NCBI GenBank assembly: GCA_026992595.1
Contig: JALWZW010000037.1
Coordinates: 1 to 19,297, forward strand
Origin: Microcaldota archaeon
GTDB lineage: Archaea > Micrarchaeota > Micrarchaeia > Anstonellales > Bilamarchaeaceae
Reading direction: 5' to 3'
Length of the DNA stretch: 19,297 nucleotides
Shown: positions 7,336 to 14,970 of the stretch, in pieces
Layout of the letters: each line of letters opens with the position of its first letter
How positions within the stretch are numbered: the first letter of the stretch is position 1
Notes under the pieces: model-generated
Seen by the model: only the letters and a program-made list of their open reading frames with translations
Databases searched by the model: none
Told to the model about the DNA's origin: nothing
Translations under genes and position numbers: made by a program

Positions 7336-9917
7336 AGGGGCTCCTCCGCATTTATTGCTATGGAGCAGGTGCCGCTTGTTGTTTCAGAGCCCGCGCTATA
7401 GCTCACAGAAGCGGTTACGGTGTAAGTGCCTGGAGAGGTTGGGATTACCTCTATGCCATCCCTTCCGCTTCCGCTCACTGTTAAGCCCGGGCTAACAGTC
7501 CATTCTGCAGAAGAGCATGCCAAAGAGCCGTCAGAGCCGCAGCCCAAAGAGATGAAAAGGGGCATGCCAGAATAGGCAAGCAAAGGACCTCTCCCTCCGG
7601 CCAACACGCAAAACTCGCTCCTCCCGCTATCTGCACCGCCTTCTCCGCCCCTTCCTCCTCCAGGACCACCTGGGCAATCCACTCTCTCACAGGGCGGCTC
7701 AGGACAATCTACACCGGGAGTGCAATCCACCACAAGCACCTCTGCCACCGCCCTTGCAGGTTGGGGAGCGCCGTCCACCATCAGCTCAACATCAGCGCTT
7801 ATGAGAGCGGTTCCTAAGCCCAAAGAAAGGAAAGTAACGCCGGTCTCATCGTCGCTTGCCAAGAGGCCTATAGGATTATCAAGGGAGTAGGTTACAGAAG
7901 AGGGAGTGGCAGGAGAGCCGCGCACAAAGCAGTTAAGGTCAAAGCGCTGGCCGCTCCCTATAGGCACGGTGGCAGAAGGCGGGTCAAACTCACAATAAAC
8001 ATCAGGCCTAGCACCTCTGTCTTCCACCACTATGCGCGCGGGCGAAGGAACAATCACAATTACACCGCCCCCAGGCAATGAAAGGGTTGCCTCTGCATTT
8101 AAATAACCTTCGCTGGGCGCAGCGCCTGTGAACACCACTCCATATTTATCCTCATCGCTCAAAGTGCCTACCAATCCGCCGCTTATAGAATAGGAAACTT
8201 CATTAGGCACTGTTGGGACGCCGTCCACAGCGCAATTCAAATTAAATCGCCTTCCCTCCCCCACTGCCAAAGTGGCAGAAGAGGGGTCAAACACACATTC
8301 AGCACCTCCGCCTTCAGGCGCAGTTATCTCTACTGAAGCGTCGCAAGAGGTACCGTCCCTCAAAGTAAAGATTACCCTTCCTGTTGTGCCAGGCGGTGAG
8401 TTGGAAGCAATGGTGAGCAGTTCCCCTTCAGGGTCAAATAAAACAGTTTCAAGATCTGCAATAGCCCACACACCAGAGCAAGGGACAAACATTAAACTGT
8501 CTCCTAACCCGCCTGTTCTACGGAAGCAGCGCACAAGGAAATCTGCCTTTTGGTTAGGTTGGACAGAGGCAGAAGAGGGCAGGATGAAGCACCCAACCTC
8601 GCCACCAGGAGCGGGGCAATCAGGGTCAAATCCTGGGAGGCAAGGGGTGAAAGAGGGGCTCCAAGCGCTTACCTCATCTGTGCAGGAAAGCGTTTTTCCA
8701 GAGCAATCTGGAGTGGAAGTTTGCGCCCTTAATCTCACTCTAATAAAATCAGTATCTCCAGGGTCTCTATCGCCTGTAATCCAAACCTCCAATTCCTTTG
8801 TCTCGCCAGGCGCAACATCCTCATTAAAGCCGTTAGAGGGGCAAGAGCCGGGGAAAATGCAGAAAGAGGTGGCGGGAGAAACTGTGAAATCTGGGTTTAA
8901 GCTCTCCACACCCACCACGCGTATAGGCACATTGCCATCGTTTCTTACGCGAATGGTGGAATAGGCATTAGGCACATCAGCCCTGCTTAATTCTGCAGTC
9001 ACAAGAGTGGAAGAAAAGGAGCAGACAGCGTCCTCCACCCTCAAAGAAACCACATCTTCAGTGGCGCGCTTAGAAACTCCGCTAAAAGCGCCCGGCTCAG
9101 GATAGTAAAAAGCGATGTACTGTTGGCCGGGTTCGTCAACAGTCACTGCAAAACAATCTACATCTTCCAAAGAAACAGAGAGGCGGCCTGAAGAAGAGGG
9201 GAAAAGTTTTGTGCCTTCATCCATGGTGGTAGTTACATAAGCCCCTCTTGCCACATTGCCTGCATCTATAGAAGCCATGAGAGAACCATCCTTCCTAAAC
9301 CTAACCTTACCTTCACAAAACACCTGCCCGCGCACGCGGCTGGGAATGGTAACCCCTCGCGCATCTCTTCCGCCCACATTTTTATAACTCCCATCCAAAT
9401 AATAGCGGCCTGAAAAAGGAGTAAATGAGAAAACGCCGCCCAATTCATTATCATAAGAAACGCTAGCAACAGAGTTAGGGTAAAGATCCTTATAGCGGTC
9501 AATAGAGGTGAGCCATTTTATGGAAACACGGGGAGTGTTAAAATAAGGGTCGGGAAGAGGGCAATCTGCAGGATCCTCAGAGAGACAACGAGGATAAAAA
9601 GCAATGGTGCCTTCCAGCGCTGGCCCACCCCACACGCTGTTCAAATCAGCGCTTACCTCAACTTCGCTGTTGGGACAGATCACATCGCCGCTTCTCAAAT
9701 TGTTAGGGTCTCCCACAAGCACCCTATCAGGGTCTGTGGCTCTTACATTAATTTGGGGGTCAAACCTGAAAAGGGAGCGGAAGGCAAAGCTATCAATAGG
9801 AGCAGGCGTGCCTGTATCAAATTCTCCGGGCTCCGAAGGGGATTCCAAGGTCTTAACTGACTCATAAGCGGCAAAGGAAAGCGAAAAAACCAAGAGAAAA
9901 ACCAACCATGCGCGCAT
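7317..9917 (-). CDS. Large secreted protein with Ig-like repeats
   Basis: An 866-aa exported protein. Residues 1-17 are a classical signal peptide (MRAWLVFLLVFSLSFAA). The rest is beta-rich, with many spaced Cys pairs suggesting disulfides. A CARDB-like stretch (STIRVRNDGNVPIRVVGVE) lies near residues 320-340. From about 439 there are Ig-like units with a period near 100: CFILPSSASVQP (about 439), CVFDPSSATLAVGEG (about 539) and CEFDPPSATVPIGSG (about 636). Each has a second Cys about 20 residues later in an F-x-L-x-C strand. A Cys/Gly/Pro-rich linker (about 735-765) precedes a last unit from about 769. No C-terminal membrane anchor is visible, so it may be released or held by partners. The role is unknown; such proteins are usually surface adhesins or scaffold proteins. 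It sits between the barrel protein and the nuclease. Confidence 0.85.
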   Translation of the reverse strand: MRAWLVFLLVFSLSFAAYESVKTLESPSEPGEFDTGTPAPIDSFAFRSLFRFDPQINVRATDPDRVLVGDPNNLRSGDVICPNSEVEVSADLNSVWGGPALEGTIAFYPRCLSEDPADCPLPDPYFNTPRVSIKWLTSIDRYKDLYPNSVASVSYDNELGGVFSFTPFSGRYYLDGSYKNVGGRDARGVTIPSRVRGQVFCEGKVRFRKDGSLMASIDAGNVARGAYVTTTMDEGTKLFPSSSGRLSVSLEDVDCFAVTVDEPGQQYIAFYYPEPGAFSGVSKRATEDVVSLRVEDAVCSFSSTLVTAELSRADVPNAYSTIRVRNDGNVPIRVVGVESLNPDFTVSPATSFCIFPGSCPSNGFNEDVAPGETKELEVWITGDRDPGDTDFIRVRLRAQTSTPDCSGKTLSCTDEVSAWSPSFTPCLPGFDPDCPAPGGEVGCFILPSSASVQPNQKADFLVRCFRRTGGLGDSLMFVPCSGVWAIADLETVLFDPEGELLTIASNSPPGTTGRVIFTLRDGTSCDASVEITAPEGGGAECVFDPSSATLAVGEGRRFNLNCAVDGVPTVPNEVSYSISGGLVGTLSDEDKYGVVFTGAAPSEGYLNAEATLSLPGGGVIVIVPSPARIVVEDRGARPDVYCEFDPPSATVPIGSGQRFDLNCFVRGSPATPSSVTYSLDNPIGLLASDDETGVTFLSLGLGTALISADVELMVDGAPQPARAVAEVLVVDCTPGVDCPEPPCERVDCPGGPGGGRGGEGGADSGRSEFCVLAGGRGPLLAYSGMPLFISLGCGSDGSLACSSAEWTVSPGLTVSGSGRDGIEVIPTSPGTYTVTASVSYSAGSETTSGTCSIAINAEEPLCPVYS
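7341..7347 (-). promoter_or_regulatory. Shine-Dalgarno site supporting the TTG start of the thermonuclease
   Basis: The minus strand reads GGAGGAG, then CCCCT, then TTG at 7335. Spacing is ideal, and the TTG opens directly into a signal peptide. The site lies within the end of the 866-aa coding sequence. Confidence 0.7.
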
Positions 9918-9950
9918 ACCAACCAGCCCTACATATATTATTCATTACTT

Positions 9951-9962
9951 ATTATTTTTAAT
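9951..9962 (-). promoter_or_regulatory. Weak TATA-like box before the Ig-repeat gene
   Basis: The minus strand reads ATTAAAAATAAT in the 46-bp gap between the barrel and Ig-repeat genes. It is centred about 39 nt before ATG 9917, which would leave a leader of roughly 13 nt. A second A/T run (AATAATATATG, near 9936) is too close for a standard box. The gap is the largest within the secreted cluster and no good SD is seen, so a separate promoter is possible but unproven. Confidence 0.25.
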
Positions 9963-9963
9963 C

Positions 9964-11991
9964 CTATTCGTTACTTGAAAAATCAATGTTTATAGTTGCT
10001 CTTGCAACACCTCCGCACCCGCCGCTCTCACCATTGTATTCATTCCCTGTCCTGCACTGGGCCCCTAATAGAAGAGTTAAAACACCTGCATCAATACCTA
10101 CACCAGCAAAAGCATTTCCGCTCACTCCTTGCCCTATCCCTAAAATCTCCCTATTGGCCGCAAACTCAGCGCTAACAGCGGCTTGGAGAGAAAGCCATTT
10201 TAAAAGAGGCAAGTTAATGGAAGCATTAGCGCCTACCAAATAAAGCGGCCTCTCACCGCCTAAAGAAGCAAAAGAGGGTCCAAACTGTAAAGTACTCCTC
10301 CCTAATAAAAATTCCACAAATGCGCGGGCATACCAAACCTGTCCTCTAAAGGTGCTCACATCAACACCCCATCCCGGCCCTACAACAGAGGAAGGGGAAG
10401 AAAGAGAAACGCCCCCTACACCCACACCTGAATTAGATAACACTACGCGTGTAGGAGCCCCCTCTGCAGCGCTTAAATAAGACACAGGTCCAAGCAGACC
10501 TCTTAAAGAAGAACGGGAATAAAACTGGACATAAGGCGTCAAAATCAGCGCATAAGAGAAAGGAAGCACCAGTTGAGCGCTGAGTGTATGGGAGAAAGTC
10601 CAACCGCGCAAAACCTCTTGGGAATAGGGCGTTCTTTCGCTTACCAAACTTCCATCAGGAGCAACATAATAGGTGCCCCCTCTTACTGTTGCTTTGTCAC
10701 GGGGATATAAAGGAACAAGGCGAACCTGCAAATAACGGCTGAGAGTAACTTCAACCAAGCGGGCGTTGTTAGCCAATTGCAAAGCCCTTACGCAAAAATC
10801 TGCAGAAGGCCTGCTGCCCGCGTTCACATAAGCAAGGATGCCGCAGTCATCCAACTTTAAATTTAAATCTAAGCCAAAACTCCACAACTCTCTCGCCCTC
10901 TGCACAGTTTCTGCTCTCAATTCAACATTCTCAGCCGCTGCCACGGCATCTCCTGGAAAGCCCAGCAAATCAAGAAGTTCTGCATATTTTTCTTTCTCCT
11001 CTTCTGGGCTTAAATTTCCATTTCTAAGCTCATTTAATATTCCTTCTATACGCTCTATCCTCCTATCAAGCTCATCCTGATTTAATCCCCTATCCTGAGC
11101 TTCCTCTTTTAGTTGATTATAATATTCCAGCACCCTACTGGCTACGCCCTCTGCACGGCACCCGTAATCATCACCACACCTCACCACTGTCTCGCCTATA
11201 CGCTGCAAAACTCCTCCACAGAGGTCATTCTCACCAGACCTACAATAGAGTTGGGCATTCAACTCACTAGTTCGCAACGAGGATAGCTCCTTGTTGCCAT
11301 CCCCCCCTCCGCTTGCAAGCCGCCCTACCTGAACAGGCACCTTGGAATTAGAAGAATCACTGGGCGGGATTGCAGGTGGTCCTTCTACCACCACGGTTTG
11401 CACTCCGGCCTGCTCTTCCATCAATGCCTGCTCATCGCTCAAAAACCGCACATCAAATCCTTGTGTGCAGCGGGTATCATAAAAAGCTTTAGTGGTCCTT
11501 AAATAATGATCAGCGGTGCGTATAGCATTATCAACGCAATTTTGCAGATTAAGAGTATTTTGTGTATTAAGGACCTGAGTTATTTGATCTCTGTTTCCCT
11601 CTAAATAAACTCTTATCTCTTTTACCACAGGCCAGAAGGCGCACACATCTTCATTAACACCAACAAGACCTGCAGAGTCAATATGAGCAGTTAGCAAGCC
11701 ACCATACTCACACAACAGCTCCTTCACTCTCTGCCCACAAGTTGCCTGCTCGCTATCTTCTCGGCTGGCACACTCAACATTTTCTTTCAACTCCTCAAAA
11801 GCCCCCTTTAACTGGCCGGTATAATCAGGGCGAGAATGCTGCTGCGCTTGGGCAGATTGTGGGGGTTGAGCACGAGGCGGTTGAGCGGATGAAGGGGAAG
11901 AGAGCAAAGGCACTACCGCTACCGTAAAAGCCAGCGCCGCTTTCCTAAACACCTTAGCAGCTTTTTCCCATCTTCTCCTCTTTAACCTCAT
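9964..11991 (-). CDS. Secreted protein with probable C-terminal beta-barrel
   Basis: A 675-aa exported protein of no family I can name. Residues 1-36 form a signal peptide (KRRR, then KAALAFTVAVVPLLSSPSSA, cut before QPP). A Gln/Pro-rich linker follows to about 55, then a helical, Cys-containing domain (about 56-190), a low-complexity Pro/Ser/Gly stretch (about 200-235) and a coiled-coil-prone region (about 285-345). From about 370 to the end it becomes alternating amphipathic strands with short turns, for example GWTFSHTLSAQLVLPF, YALILTPYVQFYSR, QVWYARAFVEFLLG, STLQFGPSFASLG, LSLQAAVSAEFAA and VARATINIDFSS. I count roughly ten to twelve strands, as in outer-membrane barrels. An in-frame codon at 12081 would add 30 charged residues and bury the signal; ATG 11991 has GGTGGTG 4 nt upstream and follows the previous gene by 10 nt. 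Confidence 0.82.
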   Translation of the reverse strand: MRLKRRRWEKAAKVFRKAALAFTVAVVPLLSSPSSAQPPRAQPPQSAQAQQHSRPDYTGQLKGAFEELKENVECASREDSEQATCGQRVKELLCEYGGLLTAHIDSAGLVGVNEDVCAFWPVVKEIRVYLEGNRDQITQVLNTQNTLNLQNCVDNAIRTADHYLRTTKAFYDTRCTQGFDVRFLSDEQALMEEQAGVQTVVVEGPPAIPPSDSSNSKVPVQVGRLASGGGDGNKELSSLRTSELNAQLYCRSGENDLCGGVLQRIGETVVRCGDDYGCRAEGVASRVLEYYNQLKEEAQDRGLNQDELDRRIERIEGILNELRNGNLSPEEEKEKYAELLDLLGFPGDAVAAAENVELRAETVQRARELWSFGLDLNLKLDDCGILAYVNAGSRPSADFCVRALQLANNARLVEVTLSRYLQVRLVPLYPRDKATVRGGTYYVAPDGSLVSERTPYSQEVLRGWTFSHTLSAQLVLPFSYALILTPYVQFYSRSSLRGLLGPVSYLSAAEGAPTRVVLSNSGVGVGGVSLSSPSSVVGPGWGVDVSTFRGQVWYARAFVEFLLGRSTLQFGPSFASLGGERPLYLVGANASINLPLLKWLSLQAAVSAEFAANREILGIGQGVSGNAFAGVGIDAGVLTLLLGAQCRTGNEYNGESGGCGGVARATINIDFSSNE

Positions 11992-11995
11992 AAAA

Positions 11996-12002
11996 CACCA
12001 CC
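11996..12002 (-). promoter_or_regulatory. Shine-Dalgarno site of the barrel-protein gene
   Basis: The minus strand reads GGTGGTG, then TTTT, then ATG 11991. The site begins within the TAG stop of the 720-aa gene. It supports 11991 as the start and tight coupling of the two secreted proteins. Confidence 0.55.
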
Positions 12003-14164
12003 TATTCATTATTTTCTCTTCTGAGCATAACACACATAAATCCACGGGGTATTTCTCTTGGTCTTGGGCAGTCACCCTCATGGATATAAGGTGAAGAACG
12101 ATTTTCTATAGTTAAGTTAACGCTGGGGGAGAGTTGAAGGGTGTTACCGTCAAACTCCACCCCTTGTTTGCCCCTTCCTAAATCCCTAATATCAAACCAT
12201 TCAACCGCACCATTTCTATCTCGCAACCCCACACTCCCCTCTGATCGCATAAACAACACATAAACATTCCCCACCTCTGAGCGGTTACTCTGCCTATTGG
12301 ATGGCACAAACAAAAGCGGTCTTCTCTCAACCCTACCGCTCCCCCGCTGAACAGCGCGTCCCTCTCTTGCACTGCCGACTCCCTGAGAGGGAGAAGCGCA
12401 TAGATTAGAATCCATAAGTGAATAATAATAAAGGGCACGCGCCAAAGGAGTTATGAGAGAGGGGGGGAGAGGAACATCCTTAAAACCCTCTTTGCAACTG
12501 ACCTTTTGCTGAAGAACGCGCGCCGCACATTGCGCAAAGTCGGAAGAACGAGCGCACCACCTTCCCACCACATCTTCTTTAACGCTTTGAGGTAGTTTTT
12601 GATCTGAAACCAACAGCATAAGCCATCTTAATACAGCCAAGTCAGGACCTGCTATACCATAATGAGAATCAGAACCAAGCTCCTTAGCATCAACATCCGC
12701 TACCCTCTCAACCTGCGTTGGGTCAAAAGGAACTTCATAAATGCTGTACAAAGGCAGGTCAAGGGTAAGTTGCTGGGCAGGGATAAAACGCGCAGTTAAA
12801 TATTCGCCCCATTCCTCTTCCCCAATATTGCTCCTACTTAACACATCTTTCGCCCCTTTTAGCGCTTGCGCTATTTTACCCACCATCTCGCTTAAAAACC
12901 TTTCATAATTCCTTTGATACCTTTGAGGGGAAAAGCAGGCGTTGTCCCCATTATTAGCAGGTATAGAAGATGAAGAAACATTGCCTACCCACACACCTTC
13001 CCTCTTGTAAATCTGTGTGAAATAGGAGGCAATAAGCACATCCATCAACAACTCCTTTGCACCTACAGAACCTGCTAAAAGCGCATTGGTGAGCACCCAG
13101 GGCAGGTGGGCAAAGCGAGCGGTGCGCTGTGAAGAATGAGCGTTAACCATTTCATTCCACAAACGCTCCATAAAGCGATAAGCAGGATGGGTGGAAAGGC
13201 CTCGCGCATCTGCTTCCTTTAGCGCTAGATAGCCGCCTAAAAGCCATGCTTTGACCTGGGGGTCAGACACCACCTCAAGCTTAGCGCGCACTGTCTCATC
13301 AAAGCCATAATTGACACCTACCGGCAGACGGCCGTTTAAAATCTTGTCAGCCACCTCTCCGGCGCGGGCGCGCAAAGAACAATCATCCAAATGAATAAAG
13401 AGCAGGAGGCGAAGCAACCTTAATTTTTGAGCAAGAGAGAGGGGAGAGGAGGGAGAGGAGAATAAGCGTTGCACCAAATTCTGCGTTTTTTCCCAATCCT
13501 TTTTATTAAGCCATTGTGGGGGCGCTTGAGAGCCGTTAATGACACGGTGCATAAAAGCAAAATAATCATTCCTGTGTTTATTCTCACTAGCCAAGAGATG
13601 CTTAAGATACCATAACACCACAAAATCTAAGCGCTCTCTATCAAACCCTTCCACCAAATTCTTTAGCGCCTGCCTGTAAAAATCATCCCCCCTCAGCGTA
13701 TTCTGCGCAATCTCATCTGCCATCCTCCTTTCTAGCGCCCTTTTGACATGATAACTTCGCGCAACCATATAACGGTCCAACAACCTTTTGAAGCGGTCAA
13801 AAGAACTTTGCGGCAATGGACCAGTAAAGAGTTCTGGTGTTCCAATCCTCTGTTCTAAAATACGAAGAAGGTCTATTAATCTTCTTACATCAGGGTTTTT
13901 GTCCAATGGAAAACAAACCTGCCCAGTACGAAGGCACTCATTCAACCTGCTAAGCACCTCCTCCAACTCCTCTCTTAAAAACCTTCCCACAGCCCCTCTT
14001 TGCTGCGTTTGGCGGGCGGGGACAGAATGGGCCGGTCCCTCCACCGCCGGCTGAGCATAAGAAAGGGTGGAAAATAAGGAAGCAGCACTTACAACATAAG
14101 CAAACCGCCTCTTAACCCTCTCCCATGTACGCTGAAACCTACCAGCCATTAAACCACTAATCAT
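12002..14164 (-). CDS. Secreted helical protein of unknown function (720 aa)
   Basis: I do not recognise this protein. Residues 1-37 give a signal peptide (WERVKRRFAYVVSAASLFSTLSYA, cut before QPAVEG). The next 560 residues are mainly helical, with leucine-rich amphipathic helices (LRLLRLLLFIHLDDCSLRARA near 250-270, then PQVKAWLLGGYLALKEADARG) that look like an alpha-solenoid. Seven or more cysteines are spread through it. After a Gly/Arg/Ser-rich linker (about 605-625) comes a small beta-type C-terminal domain (NVYVLFMRSEGSVGLRDRNG, VEFDGNTLQLSPSVNLTIEN). ATG 14164 is taken because a TATA-like box lies about 23 nt upstream; an in-frame ATG at 14149 is also possible and keeps the signal. It is the first gene of the secreted cluster and ends 10 nt before the barrel gene, so the two products may act together outside the membrane. 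Confidence 0.8.
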   Translation of the reverse strand: MISGLMAGRFQRTWERVKRRFAYVVSAASLFSTLSYAQPAVEGPAHSVPARQTQQRGAVGRFLREELEEVLSRLNECLRTGQVCFPLDKNPDVRRLIDLLRILEQRIGTPELFTGPLPQSSFDRFKRLLDRYMVARSYHVKRALERRMADEIAQNTLRGDDFYRQALKNLVEGFDRERLDFVVLWYLKHLLASENKHRNDYFAFMHRVINGSQAPPQWLNKKDWEKTQNLVQRLFSSPSSPLSLAQKLRLLRLLLFIHLDDCSLRARAGEVADKILNGRLPVGVNYGFDETVRAKLEVVSDPQVKAWLLGGYLALKEADARGLSTHPAYRFMERLWNEMVNAHSSQRTARFAHLPWVLTNALLAGSVGAKELLMDVLIASYFTQIYKREGVWVGNVSSSSIPANNGDNACFSPQRYQRNYERFLSEMVGKIAQALKGAKDVLSRSNIGEEEWGEYLTARFIPAQQLTLDLPLYSIYEVPFDPTQVERVADVDAKELGSDSHYGIAGPDLAVLRWLMLLVSDQKLPQSVKEDVVGRWCARSSDFAQCAARVLQQKVSCKEGFKDVPLPPSLITPLARALYYYSLMDSNLCASPSQGVGSAREGRAVQRGSGRVERRPLLFVPSNRQSNRSEVGNVYVLFMRSEGSVGLRDRNGAVEWFDIRDLGRGKQGVEFDGNTLQLSPSVNLTIENRSSPYIHEGDCPRPREIPRGFMCVMLRRENNE

Positions 14165-14180
14165 AATATATTAACACATG

Positions 14181-14191
14181 TTATTTAAAAA
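14181..14191 (-). promoter_or_regulatory. TATA-like box before the secreted-protein cluster
   Basis: The minus strand reads TTTTTAAATAA in the 28-bp gap after the ankyrin gene, centred about 23 nt before ATG 14164. It is a plausible promoter for the long minus-strand run. Readthrough from the ankyrin gene is equally possible. Confidence 0.4.
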
Positions 14192-14192
14192 G

Positions 14193-14894
14193 TTATTGAT
14201 TGGAGGAGTTAGTGTAATCAGAAGGCAACCTCCCGTATATATCTCGCACATCAGCGGGCGCGCCCAGAGATTTTAAAAGCGCGCACAAGCGAAAGTTGCG
14301 CTTGCGGTAAGCTATGTGCAGAGCCACCCTTCCCAGCAAATCCCGAGCAGCCAAATCTGTGGAAGGATGGCGCGCCACCACCTCTGCATAACGGTCCATC
14401 CCCTTCTCTATAAAATAGTGGAGAAGAGGCATCCCTAAAGGCGTGTGAGCGTTAGGGTCTGCGCCCGCCTCTAAAAGCTTGAGGAATGTTTCAAAATAGT
14501 CCCCCTGCGCGGTTGCCAAAAGCACAGGGCGCCCTTCCATATCTACCGCATTCACATCAGCGCTTGCTTCAACAAGCGTATCAAAAATCCTGTTTTCCGC
14601 CTTATTCCTATAGCCCATCCTGTACCTCTCACCATATCCCTCTTCCGCGGCAAGAAAGAGAGGAGTTTTGGAAAAAATATCCCTATCCTCAAGCGGAAAA
14701 TTATAGCGGTAAATAAGTTGTTCCACTATTTGAGGGAGGACATGCAAAACGCTTAGATGCAGAAAAGAGCGATTAGAGGAAAACCTTACTTCAGGCGAAA
14801 TGCGCCCTTTTTTCTCCTCTTCTGCAAAAAACCGCTCAAACTCCCGCCCGTCTCTAAACCACACCTTCACGCATTTAATAATTCTCTTTCGCAT
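14193..14894 (-). CDS. Ankyrin-repeat protein
   Basis: A 233-aa protein made mostly of ankyrin repeats, which bind other proteins. Repeats are visible at about 43-72 (SFLHLSVLHV...), 76-117 (KTPLFLAAEEG... VEASADVNAVD, with an insert), 121-150 (GRPVLLATAQGDYFETFLKL, EAGADPNAH), 153-184 (PLLHYFIEKGMDRYAEVV) and 188-217 (GRVALHIAYRKRNFRLCALL, LGAPADVRD). A partial cap GRLPSDYTNSSNQ ends it. The basic N-terminus (MRKRIIKCVKVWFRDG) precedes the repeats. An in-frame codon at 14987 would add a hydrophobic stretch, but that start lies inside the divergent gene and upstream of both promoter boxes. ATG 14894 has a TTTTTAAAG box about 28 nt upstream and is preferred. It points in the same direction as the secreted cluster 28 bp away; its binding partner is unknown. 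Confidence 0.85.
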   Translation of the reverse strand: MRKRIIKCVKVWFRDGREFERFFAEEEKKGRISPEVRFSSNRSFLHLSVLHVLPQIVEQLIYRYNFPLEDRDIFSKTPLFLAAEEGYGERYRMGYRNKAENRIFDTLVEASADVNAVDMEGRPVLLATAQGDYFETFLKLLEAGADPNAHTPLGMPLLHYFIEKGMDRYAEVVARHPSTDLAARDLLGRVALHIAYRKRNFRLCALLKSLGAPADVRDIYGRLPSDYTNSSNQ

Positions 14895-14918
14895 AACATT
14901 CAATATAACATAAAAAAA

Positions 14919-14927
14919 CTTTAAAAA
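14919..14927 (-). promoter_or_regulatory. TATA-like box of the ankyrin gene
   Basis: The minus strand reads TTTTTAAAG, centred about 29 nt before ATG 14894, the spacing of a leaderless archaeal gene. It mirrors the box of the divergent membrane-protein gene only 20 bp away. Confidence 0.45.
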
Positions 14928-14938
14928 CCACATGAAAA

Positions 14939-14949
14939 TTTTTTTAAAG
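14939..14949 (+). promoter_or_regulatory. TATA-like box of the membrane-protein/fni operon
   Basis: TTTTTTTAAAG is centred about 26 nt before ATG 14971, preceded by a purine-rich GAAAA that could act as BRE. No SD is seen between box and ATG, so a leaderless transcript is likely. Confidence 0.5.
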
Positions 14950-14970
14950 TGAGGGAACAAAACAAAAACA

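Noticed and set aside
8272..8964. A 230-codon open frame on the plus strand inside the Ig-repeat gene
   Set aside because: It is antisense to clear, domain-bearing coding sequence, is rich in Ser/Pro/Gly as expected of a shadow frame, and has no SD or promoter.
11992..12081. Thirty-residue extension of the barrel protein
   Set aside because: It overlaps the end of the 720-aa gene and would place charged residues before the signal peptide; an SD supports 11991.
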